NCBI GenBank assembly: GCA_034766995.1
Contig: CM068314.1
Span: 24,783,108 to 24,847,107 of the forward strand
Source: Acanthacorydalis orientalis
Taxonomy: Eukaryota; Arthropoda; Insecta; Megaloptera; Corydalidae
DNA length: 64,000 nt
Direction of reading: 5' to 3'
Positions 14,889 through 25,889 of the stretch are shown in pieces. A program made the translations under genes and the position numbers. Within the stretch, counting starts at the first letter, position 1. Each line of letters begins with the position of its first letter. Below the pieces are notes generated by a model that had not been told where the DNA came from, did no database searches, and saw only the letters and a list, made by a program, of their open reading frames with translations.

Positions 14889-17582
14889 CGACATTAAATT
14901 TCTATAAGGAAAGTGTTATAAATTTAATATACTGAAATGCATTATGAATTGACTACAAATTATACTAATCTCTTCATTTACGTCCAGATAAGTTTCAAGA
15001 AAAGTTAATGTAAAAAATTTATTGTGCATATATTTTCACAAATGAGTTTTTTCCGTCCTAATTTATCAAACATTTTTGATTAGAAATTTTTGCTGTTTAT
15101 GAAGTGGAAAAAGAATTCATTTGTGGAAATGTATTTAGCAACAATGTTAAAAATGTATTGCGAGTGTGTACGTATCTAATGTTTTTATTCCATTAGCAGT
15201 GAATTATTTCAACCAATAAATAGATAATGCCAATTTAAATCCGTAATTTATTAAAATAATGTTTATATGCATCTCATATATTTGACTATGTACCTGATAA
15301 GTTCAAAAATGTTCCAAAAATCATAGCGTTTTTCATTGTGATTGCGTTATTGTTGAGAGCGCCAATTTAGAGGAAAAAATAGATATTTTATCTTGGTAAC
15401 TACACCTTGGTGCTTTGAGAATGATTGCATCGGCATAGCAATGCGCGTAAGCAACTATCAATAATGATTTATTGAATATTTTTGATCAAAAAAAAAAATA
15501 GAAATATCTATACCACTGCACGGTATAAATGTTTGTTGACTCACATTCGCCATGCTTTTGTCAAAACAGATAATTAATTACTGGACATTTTTATAAAAAA
15601 GGTAATTATTGGGTGTTATTGTTTCATTTAAAATAAATAAATCGGTTAAAAAAGCTTGTTTTCTCTGTTATTTATCAGTGAAATCTTTAAGTTTTTTTAA
15701 TGCATGGTTAGAAGATTATATATATATAATATGTATTTTTAACAGTTGATAAATTTATATTTTTACGAGAAAACAACTATTGATATTTTATAAAATTTAC
15801 AATAAGATAATTATATGAATACGGTGACTGATTTGAAAATTTCATAAAATATTTTAATACTACTCGTGCGAACATTAACAATAAATCTAATACTGGAAAT
15901 AACTGATTAAAAGCATTTTGGTGTAAATGTGTGAACAGTTTGCTTGTCATAAATGTTTTCTTATGTTTTAAATACGTATTTATTTAATTTATATGCTTAT
16001 CGTTTTTATTAAACATAAATTATAATGCATTAATTACCTTTATAAGTTTAAATAAAGAAATAACAGTATAATTTGACTTTTTTAAATATAGAATCGTACG
16101 AAGAAGCACGATTGACTTTTTTCACAAACGAAGCAAATAGAGTTTAACTTTTCAATCTACATGATTATATATATATGATCTGTAAGTCTTTTGACTACAG
16201 CACTGATTTCAGATTTCCATAATGCTGTAATCACTAAAATGCTAAATAGAATGTGGCAACTTCCTACCTCTTACTTCATGAGTAAAATTAATAAGATTAA
16301 AATTGTGCGCTAAATAAATATTTCTACAACTTTTGAAAGCTAATATTTCACTGGAAATATAAAAATATATAAAACATTTATATACTTGTTTAATTTCAAT
16401 CAAATCAACTATGAATCTTCTTTACTGAGTTTATGATTCCCAGGGGAGTCGCGACTCGCAGTTTAAGAAACACTATGACATTCATTTTGAACAAGTAAAT
16501 AAAATTATTAATTTGGTAGATTAATTTATTTAAGTAGATTTATTAATTCATTTCATTTTAAAAGGTCATTTATTGCGGCAGTTTACGTATATCTTGTAAA
16601 ATATATAACTTAGAATGTTTTATTGTATTTCTGATTATGGTGGGTCAACTTTATGACTAATGGTTATTTATAATGTTATTATTATTTATTAGTATTGACA
16701 TTAATTTCTGAACTTATATAATGCCTAATATAATTCAAAAAATGATTTTGTAAAAACGTAGATTTGAGTTATTTTTTACTTGGCTGTAAAGATACGTGTG
16801 ATACTAGATTATTAATTGGCTGTAAGCCAAACAGACGTCGATCTTTTGTCCTGCGATACATTTTACTAATACTAATAATAATTACACATGTGGAATTATT
16901 TTAGCAGTGAGGGCCTGTTTGGGAGCAGTATATGAGATTTGTTTAATAATTGTTAATGTAAATACCTATATTAAAAAAATATATTATTTCCCACGTAATA
17001 ATGAACAAATATTTAAAAAAAAATTGTTATTTAATAGAACGCATACAAATAGTGTTAATTGTTAAAACACATTTTTATTAATAAAGAATGTCCGATTTTA
17101 AATTTAAAAATATTTATAACAAATCGTCTTTTTCTCTTTATTCTCTTTATACTCTTTCTATATATATATTTTCAAAATTAATTGGCTTTAAAAAACATTT
17201 ATATCTATAATGAAACCTTCATAATCAAATTACAATAAATTTGTGATATTTGCATATTTTTACGGTTTCTGGTCTTATTTAATGCAGTTCAGAACACCAT
17301 TAACCACAGAAGTTTGAGATACATATATCCACGTGGTGTATCTTTAGGATGTGACAGTTTTGCTGGGGATGTACGTTTTAAGGGTGAGTAATGTATTAAT
17401 TATTACGTACAAACTTCTTCAATCTTGTCACAAATCGATACGAATTAACAATTTGTTATAAAAAAAATGTCATTTTAACTATTTATGGAGTATTTTTGTG
17501 CAGTAAAAGCATGTCGCTAAAATTTTAGACAAACATTGGTGAAATTAAAAATTACCAATAATGTTATGAATGTTTATAACTA

Positions 17583-17636
<54 letters not shown>

Positions 17637-19057
17637 TGAATTTTCTCCTTTTAAAAATATATTTGTAATTATATTTTATTTGCTGTGTTATTCCAATTCG
17701 TTATTTTATTACACCTGTACAATTTTAATTTTATTATATTTACTTATGGAGTAGGAAGTCACCAAAATCAATTTAACAATTTAAGAGGTCATAGTATCAC
17801 TGGTGTTGGAGAAAGACTGATTTAGTAGTCAATAGACATATAAATTATATATTAATATTATTATGAAGACGAGAATGTTAAATAAAATTTGCTTCATTTA
17901 CAAAAACAATATGTTACCAGACATGTATTTCTGCATGTAATATTTCGTACTGTATCATTTCGTACTGTATTTAAAATTTATTGTTATTGTTTCCAAAAGT
18001 ATATTAAATAATTAAAAATAATATATTTGTAGCATTATGGACTTTATTTTTTCTCACTTGCTCTTAAAATGCTCATCTATTGGGACACTTAAAAATGGAA
18101 TAAAATATCTATAGTCTTAACTACTTTCTTGTAAGTTATCAAACATTTTGTCTGTACATTTATATTACTTGTTATTAGAACATTAGCTTAGCATTACGAT
18201 CTTAGTATTAGTTTACTTTTATTCGCAGTAACCGTCGTACCTCAAAAGATTAATCATATTTATTATAAAATTTCAAAAAGATTTTTTTTATATATTCGAT
18301 CTTCATCTAAGTTCAGATTTCACAAAAATACTTTATAGCCGTTTCTACTAGACAGCAATCTTTTGATATTTATATTTTATATTAGCGTGTATGTGTGTGT
18401 GCATTAAATTTAATATGTTTGCAAAGATCTTTTTAAATTAAGTAGACTGCTTTCAAATTAGAAAAGTATTTTTTAAATTTTTTTAATGTATAAAATGCTT
18501 TCGTTAAATATTAATTACTTGATTCAAAGTACATTGAATAAAACTGCAATACTAAACAAAAATATTAAAATGTTGCATGATGAAGTAAATTTCTTCACAT
18601 ACATTCAGTACTTTATTATGTACATATATTTTTTTGTTAAAAAATATATGACAATAACAAAGAAAAACTGATTTCTTTAAATATAATTAATTTCATATTA
18701 CTAACATTTTTAATTTATTGAATTGAAAAATTTAAACTTTCTGTAATACTAATATCTATTTTTAAACGTGTAATTAATTGTTCCCTAAATCATTAGAATT
18801 TATTGGAAATATTTTTAATATCATTTAATAATTATAAAGAAAGTTATACAAAAACATATATAGTAAATATTCCACTGTTGAATACTTTTTTAATTAAATA
18901 AAATTTCTTCCAGTTACTTACATTAATATTATGGGTTTCTTAAGATATTTTTTTTAATTACATTATTATTCTACATTCGATGAAAATGAAAAATAAATCT
19001 ATTTGTAAAAAATATTGTCTCATTTTTTCTTATTACTTTCTATTTCACCCTAATTAC

Positions 19058-19120
<63 letters not shown>

Positions 19121-20892
19121 TTGTACAAGCATACACATATAAATAAAAATATTTTTTAGTGTTCAAGTTTCAAGAAAATCTACTTCGGACAATGATGCAA
19201 ATAGAAAACACATTTTTTGAGTTGGGGCGAACATGTAATCGTAATTGTTTGATTATTTGTGATCGTGGTGCTATGGATGCTTCAGCTTTTATATCGAAAG
19301 AAAAATGGGAAAAATTAATGGCTGCAAATAAATGGAACAATGTGGAATTACGTGATAACAGATACAATCAAATCGTTCATATGGTATCTGCAGCAAATGG
19401 AGCTGAAGAATTTTATACTACTGAGGTTTGTTACAAAAAAAATATTAAATAATATTAATAGATTATAACTGTCTTATCAGTCTTTTTATTAAAGATCTTA
19501 TTTAAATTGTTTTTCTAATGAACACATTGTATTTATAGGATCATTCATGTCGATCAGAAGGTGTAGAGTTGGCAAAGGAATTAGATTATAATGCAGCTGC
19601 AGCTTGGGTTGGTCATCCATATTTTGATGTTATTGACAATTCAACTGATTTTGAAACTAAAATGAACCGTATGATTGAATGTGTATGCCAAAAATTGGGA
19701 ATTGATACTGGTGATAGATTACTAACAAATTCAAGAAAATTCAAATTCCTTGTACAAGGGCCATTACCAGATGATTCTGAATTTCCTCCATTTCAAGATT
19801 TTGAAGTCGTACATAATTATTTACAGTCAAGTCACCCAAAAATGCAAGCAAGATTACGAAAACGTGGACAAAAAGGTTACTATTTTTTAATAACCACTGA
19901 TTAAACAATATTAAAAATTATTTTTAAATGAAAAAAATGTCAGAATTACAGATTTTTCATCAAATAATATTATTTGATTTAAATTTTATTAAATATGTTG
20001 TATATACACATATACATATTAGTACACAAGCATGTTACCAGATGATTTTAATAATAAAATACATTTTACATTTATCTAGGTCATTGGAGCTACATACATA
20101 CAATTCGAAAACCAAGACTATGCGGGCAAGTAGTAGAAGTTAGAACACAACTTAATCATCGTGATTACATTAACATGTTAATGCAAAAAGATAGTTCGCA
20201 TTTCACTATTTATAAAAAACGCCGTTGTTTTCTTGTCAATAATCAGTATTATCAACTTGACATTTACAAAGAACCTGCTCATCCAAGGTGTGTATATAAA
20301 CATTTTATACACTTATTTTAATAATTAAGTAATATATTCAATAATTTCTTTTAGATGTAAAGGTATGATTTTATTAGAGACATATAGTTCCCGAGATGAA
20401 GTCGATTTATATCAATGTTTGCCAAAATTCTTAAATATTGTGAAAAACGTTACCGGAAATCCAAATTACTCAATGTTTAATTTATCGCTGTGTGAGGAAT
20501 GGGAAACAACAAAAAAATTCTGTCATAATTTACATGGTAAACTATTATTTTTTTAAATAATAGTATTTATTTATACAAAGAAGTAATTAAAAATGAAATA
20601 AATACATATATGTATAAATCTAAATATTATAGGACTGTCAACACAAGCAGACACCAATGGACTTGATCATGAAATAAAATCAAATGGAGATTTAATAGTA
20701 GCCAATAACTACAATTCTCTCTGTAGTAATGGTCATGTAAAAAGTAAACAAAATATAAATGTAAACTGTAAACTTGATGAAACTAAAACCAAAACCAAAG
20801 AAGTTCCTAATGGTACTCTTTTCAGTGGAAAAGGTTCAGATCAGCTGAGTACAAAAATCATGAATAAAAAAATAGTCAATGGCAAAGCTTAA
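4607..20892 (+). CDS. Ttd14: TRPL translocation defect protein 14-like NTPase, 5'-partial
   Basis: Seven exons are visible: 4607-4644, 9287-9324, 19160-19425, 19539-19875, 20080-20287, 20355-20536 and 20633-20892 (TAA 20890-20892). Together they give 442 residues in one continuous frame, with GT-AG junctions throughout. The first two exons read [12 protein letters not shown] then [13 protein letters not shown], followed by [16 protein letters not shown]; this series is characteristic of the insect Ttd14 (Drosophila CG30118) P-loop NTPase family. Later parts include [12 protein letters not shown], a Walker-B-like segment, and a CYTH/phosphoinositide-binding-like C-terminal half with [13 protein letters not shown]. 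In Drosophila, Ttd14 governs light-dependent trafficking of the TRPL channel in photoreceptors and binds GTP and phosphoinositides. Roughly 35 N-terminal residues with the P-loop are missing, off the left edge. The two 38-nt exons are isolated by introns of 4.6 and 9.8 kb, which is unusual beside the compact 3' cluster. The last about 75 residues are low-complexity and probably poorly conserved. Confidence 0.9.
5017..6126. mobile_element. 1.1-kb foldback (palindromic) element
   Basis: The two halves are imperfect inverted copies of each other. The ends are TTAGTTCAGTGGATC and the complement of TTAGTCCACTGGAC. Sub-blocks mirror in order: GGACAATCTAATCCT near 5060 against 6070-6090; the TCTGACAGTTCACAAAAGTG-like block near 5225 against 5995; AAATTAAATAACC... 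near 5340 against 5905; and ATTAACAAAGTTGTAGA near 5490 against 5740. The centre lies near 5600. The left arm carries its CAGTCAGCGTGAAA block twice (near 5110-5170 and 5225-5285), so it is longer than the right arm. There is no ORF. The transposon superfamily is not recognised. Confidence 0.85.
7641..7689 (+). promoter_or_regulatory. Duplicated CCAAT-containing motif
   Basis: The 15-mer CAACCAATCAGAACA occurs perfectly twice, at 7641-7655 and 7675-7689, separated by a less AT-rich 19-nt spacer with CACGCGATC. CCAAT followed by CAG is the classic NF-Y-type core. It lies deep inside the second visible Ttd14 intron, so it could be an intronic enhancer, an unannotated promoter or part of an old repeat. 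No transcription start is evident. Confidence 0.35.
10916..12107 (+). mobile_element. Tc1-like transposon, degenerate
   Basis: Inverted ends GCAACACTCAAAATGATTCA (10916 on) and the complement of GCAACACTCAAAATAACGCA (ending 12107) bound a 1.19-kb unit. There is a secondary inverted similarity inside each end, AAACATACAGAAGATGTTAAG against CATCTTCTGTATGTTTT. The interior carries a Tc1 transposase remnant on the plus strand. It sits in TA microsatellite sequence on both sides, consistent with TA targeting, although the exact duplication is blurred by the repeats. Confidence 0.85.
11287..11782 (+). pseudogene. Tc1-type transposase, broken
   Basis: Plus-strand translation gives Tc1-family blocks: [34 protein letters not shown], then [18 protein letters not shown] and HSPDLT. 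The usual GGxVMVWG Trp is replaced by a stop (TAG near 11369). The catalytic-Glu region, normally SPDLNPIEHLW, reads SPDLT followed by a stop, so the DD34E glutamate is lost. A further stop lies near 11757. The N-terminal DNA-binding half is missing or unrecognisable. The gene is dead. Confidence 0.85.
12409..12510. repeat. Compound TA/CATA/CA microsatellite
   Basis: (TA)n grades into (CATA)n and then (CA)n, ending at the start of the TIR element at 12511. Confidence 0.9.
12511..13145. mobile_element. Non-autonomous TIR element (635 bp)
   Basis: The left end is CAGGTCATTTCAATTTTTTT and the right end reverse-complements to CAGGTCATTTCAAACATTTT, giving 13 perfect terminal bases followed by a T-rich run. 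The right flank is TTATATA and the left flank a (CA)n run. No coding frame is recognisable inside, though 12770-12960 is less AT-rich than its surroundings. The superfamily is unknown; TA-rich flanks make a Tc1/mariner derivative possible. Confidence 0.6.
15340..15495. repeat. Foldback-family fragment
   Basis: The segment GAGAATGATTGCATCGGC...AGCAATGCGCGTAAGCAACT followed by ATCAATAATGATTTATTGAA matches one arm of the foldback family seen at 53940-54245, 58696-59110 and 61260-61590. Sequence at 15045-15180 (around AATTCATTTGTGGAAATG) resembles the outer end of the same family, so a rearranged or decayed copy may span about 15045-15495. Confidence 0.5.
16441..16474. mobile_element. Possible solitary hAT-like terminus
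   Basis: CAGGGGAGTCGCGACTCGCA followed by GTTTAAGAAACACT resembles the CAG-initiated ends of many hAT non-autonomous elements (complement AGTGTTTCTTAAACTGCGAG). It is strikingly GC-rich for this intron. I could not find a matching opposite end or an 8-bp duplication, so it is either a relic or a chance match. Confidence 0.35.
17288..17383 (+). other. Candidate cassette exon inside Ttd14 intron
   Basis: A 96-nt block is bounded by a good acceptor (TTATTTAATGCAG) and a strong donor (AAGG then GTGAGT). Only one frame is open. It is exactly the frame required by the phase-1 junction between Ttd14 exons ending 9324 and starting 19160. It would insert 32 residues (core [17 protein letters not shown]) without shifting the frame. 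The block is less AT-rich than the surrounding intron. Ttd14 relatives join the flanking exons directly, so inclusion would be an alternative isoform, or the block could be a decoy exon. Confidence 0.35.
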
Positions 20893-21157
20893 TTTTTTCA
20901 ATAATTTGTTACTTATTTTTTTAATATTAATGTAATTGGACTTCTTAAAGATCCATTATTTATAAATCTGAATGATCATAGTTTTGAAATAGTACATAAA
21001 ATCAATGAATACTATATTTTTAATTTTGTACTTATTTATTAATGTATGTTTTGCTTTGGACTTATCTGCACTGTACAGTGATGTATTTACATTATGAAAT
21101 ATAAAAATATAAACTATTTTAGCTCTGTACAGTACTATTGACTGAAAATTGACTATG

Positions 21158-21213
<56 letters not shown>

Positions 21214-21470
21214 TATATATGAAAGAAATTAAATTGTTATAATAAATGTAGAGCTAAATAATTTTATGTTCTACTGTTTTTGTTTCAAGAAGAACAATCA
21301 ATTTCATTACTAATCTTATGAAATAAAAGTATATAAAACATCAGTATTATACACTAAGAGAAAGTTAGTACTACTGATTTTTCTTAAAACACTCGAATAT
21401 GTAAATTTTCTTTTTACATAATTTAAATATTTTATATATGGTACCTGGAATAAGTCTTTCTCTCAATGGC

Positions 21471-21550
<80 letters not shown>

Positions 21551-23181
21551 AAATATGCTGGATATATAAATTTTTAATAATTCAAGAAGTGATAGAATAA
21601 TTTATTCATCATTATAATCATTTTTCTAAGTTGAATCAGTAAATGTGATTACTGAAAGTAAATAGGAGAAAAATATTAATTTTAAAAAATTTTTGATTAA
21701 ATGATTTTGTAGATAACAGTATAAAATATAATTTAAATAATATGCAAGTAAGAAACCAAAAATGTATTTTATATATAATTGCAAACAATAGTTTGGATAT
21801 TCATGATTTAAAATTTTGGGAATTTCATATAATTTATTAGAACAGTATTGTACAGAATTTATACTGTAAACTTTATACAAATGATATATTAGTTTATCGA
21901 GAGCAGTTTACACCTTGATGTGCACCTATTGTGATAGCAATATATAAGAAAATAATATTTTACAGTAATAAATAGATCACTTACTGCAAGAACATTATCC
22001 TCAATTTATACACTCAGTTACTGTAATAAAAATGTTTAAACAAGTCAGGAACTTGTACTGCTAAAATATCTATTTTTTCATTACTGTGCACTGTATATTG
22101 AATATTAATACCTAATTATACCTTGTCAATGGTTGTAAATGTTTTAACAGTTCGTACTGTTAAAATCATATTTTTTTCAAATAATATATTTGTGACTATG
22201 AAAACCATATTGTAAATTAAATTCTCATATTGATATTTATTTCAATAAATCCTAGGGTCCATCTGATTATTTTATTACCAGATCCTATTAAATAATTCCT
22301 TTAAAGTAAGTTAGAAAAAGGATACTTTTGTGTGTGTGTATATATATATATATAGAGAGAGAGAGAGATAGAGAACCATACATACAAATCAATCATTAAA
22401 AACTTATAATACATCTTAGTTTGATTCTGATATATAAATGATAATACTAAACATACTTAATCCATGCATTTTCTTGCAGAGAAGAAAGTTTTTAAATACT
22501 ATTTTTAGTCAATCCAATAAATTCAGTATCAAATTTCTGATACATACAAATGTAAACTTAGTAATTACTGTGATGTTATATATATATATATATATTTATT
22601 ATACATGCATAAAGTTCAGCACATTTCTTAATACTCTCAACAATAAGTTGTAGTAAAAAAGTTTTAGTTGTTATAAAATAAATAAATGCAATATATATTT
22701 TACATACCTTTTCAAATAATTGTCTGCAGAATGGCTGGTTATAGACAAAAAATGGATTGAAATTACGTTAAATTGAAAATAAGCAATAGATACTATATAA
22801 GTATTACCACATGTAAAAAATAAATCTGGTCAATTTTATTATTTTCTGATAAATATGAAGTAAATAAGTATATAAAATAACTTTTTAAGTAATGAAAATT
22901 ATTATATCACAACAAAGTTTAAAACACACCGTACATTGCTTGAATCATTACTGACAGAAATCACAAAAAACACGCTGTAATGAAATTCCATGAAAGTAGT
23001 AAGTTGCTGTATTTTAAATAATTGTAGCCATAGATATTGTAACAGAGTCTTCATCTATGGCTTTGGCTATTATTGTAACTTATGAAATGTTTGAGATATA
23101 CTGGTAGAAAATTTTAAAACGACTCCAGTGTTTTTATCTTCGAAGTAAAATATTATATTAGAGAACTTTTAGTACTTCGGT
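20893..23181. other. Ttd14-Prp19 intergenic region
   Basis: It holds the Ttd14 3' untranslated region and the Prp19 promoter. The only clear objects are TA arrays at 21158-21205 and 21474-21547, a short TA/GA microsatellite near 22337-22370, and candidate polyadenylation signals. A small imperfect inverted repeat lies at about 23027-23068 (AGCCATAGAT...ATCTATGGCT), roughly 115 bp upstream of the Prp19 start. Short ORFs here look random. Confidence 0.6.
21241..21246 (+). terminator. Candidate polyadenylation signal for Ttd14
   Basis: AATAAA lies 349 nt past the Ttd14 stop. It is the first clear hexamer downstream; a second is at about 21321. In such AT-rich DNA chance occurrences are common. 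Confidence 0.35.
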
Positions 23182-25598
23182 ATGGCTTGTGTTTGCGCAA
23201 GTACGTTAAAAAAGAATAATATGAATATATTATTTTATAAACTATTAATGTTTTTATATAGGTTATGTTACCCGGGAAAATGTAATTAATGTTTTTTTAA
23301 TTTTATAGTTACAAATGAGGTACCAGAGCATCCTGTTGTTTCTCCATCTTCAGGGGCAATATTCGAAAAAAGAATTATTGAGAAATTTATTTTAGAAAAT
23401 GGTGTAGATCCAATCAGTGGAAAAGAACTATCAACAGAAGATCTCATTGAAATAAAAAGCACGTATTAAAGTAATATGAATAATGAATAATTTTTTTTAC
23501 CTTTTTCTCGATGTGTTTGTTTAGCACCTGCAATCGTGAAACCAAAACCTCCGAGTGCAACTAGTATTCCAGCGATTTTAAAGTCTCTTCAAGATGAATG
23601 GGATGCCGTAATGTTGCATAGTTTTACTCAACGTCAACAATTACAAACAGCACGTCAAGAATTAAGCCACGCTCTCTATCAACATGATGCAGCGTGTAGA
23701 GTAATTGCCAGATTAAATAAAGAAGTTGCAGCAGCAAGAGAAGCTTTAGCAACACTGAAACCTCAAGCAGGATTAGGAGTTGCAACAGGCATACCACAAC
23801 CGGTAACTAGATATTAATAATAAGAAAGAGCTTTAAGATAAATTAAAGTATGTTTTAACCGAAGTTGAAAATTTTTCAGGCTGTTGCTGCAGAAGCAGGC
23901 AATGTAGCTGTACAGCCAAATGAGCAAGCGGCAGGTATGAGTGCTGAAGTAATTCAAAAATTGCAAGATCGTGCTACAGTACTCACTCAAGAACGAAAAA
24001 GACGTGGTAGGTCTGTTCCAGAAGAATTAATATCACAAGATAATTTACGTAACTTTCGAACTCTGGCTTCTCATCCAGTTAGTATTGTATAATTTATTTG
24101 ACATTTAATTTAAATTAATATATCATTTTTTTTATAATGTAGATTATAGGAAAATAAACTGTTGATAAATGTTTATAGGGCTTGCATTCTGCCAGTGTAC
24201 CAGGTATACTTTCACTAGACATTCATAGTTCAGACACAAGTAAAATATTAACTGGAGGAAATGATCGTACAGCAACTATTTTCAACAAAGACACTGAACA
24301 AGTTGTCGCTATTTTAAAAGGTCATACAAAAAAAGTAACTCGTGTCATATACCATCCAGATGAAGACCTTGTCATAACAGCATCTCCTGATTCAACAATT
24401 CGTGTGTGGAATGTTCCTACAGCACAGGCTACATTGCTTTTACGATTTCATGAAGGACCAGTAACTGGATTATCGTTGCATCCAACTGGTGATTATGTTT
24501 TATCCACTTCTGAAGATCAGCATTGGGCATTTTCAGATATAAGATCTGGACGTCTTTTAACAAAAGTGACAGATTCTAATAGTATTCCACTCACAACGGC
24601 ACAGTTCCATCCAGATGGCTTAATTTTTGGTACAGGCACAGCTGATTCTGAAGTAAAAATTTGGGATTTAAAAGAACAAAGTAATGTTGCAAATTTCCCA
24701 GGTAAATATTTAAAATTATTAAATCAAGTAAATTGTTTAAAAAGAATTTAGTAAAAAAATTATAAAATTCAAGGCCATTCGGGTTCCATTACTTCAATAT
24801 CATTTTCTGAAAATGGATATTACCTGGCGACAGCAGCAGATGATGCTTGTGTGAAATTATGGGATTTGCGTAAACTGAAAAATTTCAAGACTTTGCAGTT
24901 GGATGAAGGTTATCAAATCAGAGACTTATGTTTTGACCAAAGTGGCACTTACTTAGCAATTGCAGGGTCTGATGTTAGGTATGTATTGAAAATTATGTGT
25001 GCGTGTATATATATACACAGCATACATACACTAGAGCGTTCTACCTCCTACTCGCTCTGCTCACATCGCATATATTCACTCAGTATTGTTATATGTATAT
25101 ATATACATATATATATTATAATAGTTTGTCTATATAATCATTCTCATTGTCGAATGCTTGAGTTTGTTCCTTTCACAGCTGTGTTGCGATATAAATATTT
25201 TACAGTCATACATTTCATTGCAGTTGTTATGATACCATCATAATTTTTCATGTAACTTTGGGTCTCATTATTAATAATAATTTAATATTAAATGTATTTT
25301 TTTAAAAAAATATGATTTTTTATCTATTTTTTGAATTTTTACGAAATATATATATATATCTAGAGCGAGAGAGAGGATATTATATTTACATATATATGTG
25401 TGTATGTCTGAAGGCATATAAAAATACATACTTAGTTAATATAATATTTTTAGGGTTTACCTGTGCAAACAATGGCAAGAATTAAAAATCTTCAATGATC
25501 ACACAGCTACTGCTACAGGTGTTAGATTTGGTAAACATGCTCATTACATTGCGTCTACATCAATGGATAGAACATTAAAGTTGTATGGATTAGAGTAA
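23182..25598 (+). CDS. Prp19: Pre-mRNA-processing factor 19 (U-box E3 ligase, WD40)
   Basis: Seven exons: 23182-23200, 23309-23458, 23525-23802, 23880-24077, 24179-24701, 24774-24978 and 25454-25598 (TAA 25596-25598). The sum is 1518 nt, i.e. 505 residues, against 504 in human PRPF19. The N-terminus [19 protein letters not shown] begins the U-box (about residues 1-70) that recruits the E2. [20 protein letters not shown] and [20 protein letters not shown] form the coiled-coil tetramerisation region (about 80-145). The rest is a WD40 propeller with repeats such as [22 protein letters not shown] and [12 protein letters not shown]. The protein is the core ubiquitin ligase of the NineTeen complex, which activates the spliceosome and also acts in DNA repair, in the nucleus. 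The second intron (23459-23524) must use a GC donor to keep frame. The sixth intron (24979-25453) carries TA microsatellites. An AATAAA follows near 25755. Confidence 0.97.
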
Positions 25599-25889
25599 AT
25601 AATATATAATACTATATTATATATTGGTATATCTTTGTTTTTAATGGAAGAATGCAAGTAACTTATAAATACCTTTTTTAATTGAAGATACTTCCAAATC
25701 TTTCCATTTCCTTAAAAAGTACATGTAAATCATTTCAGTAATAAAAAGTAATGAAATAAATTCAACTTTATTTTTTACATGATCCGTATCTGTATTTCCT
25801 AAATAAATCCACAATAGAAATAAATTTCTAACAAGAAATTAAACTATTATCTAAATCAATCTTGCTTTTAAAATTTCATTTGTGAAAAT

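Larger units (their letters stand above)
9325..19159 (+). other. 9.8-kb Ttd14 intron
   Basis: The donor is GTAAGT at 9325 and the acceptor TTTTTTAG before 19160. Contents in order: GA/CT/TA microsatellite 9856-9942; TA array 10842-10908; Tc1-like element 10916-12107; TA arrays 12107-12178 and 12409-12510; a short TIR element 12511-13145; TA arrays 13486-13545, 13799-13861, 14140-14222 and 14844-14885; a foldback fragment near 15340-15495; a hAT-like terminus 16441-16474; a candidate cassette exon 17288-17383; and TA arrays 17587-17633 and 19059-19119. The remaining sequence is AT-rich without visible genes. Confidence 0.75.
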
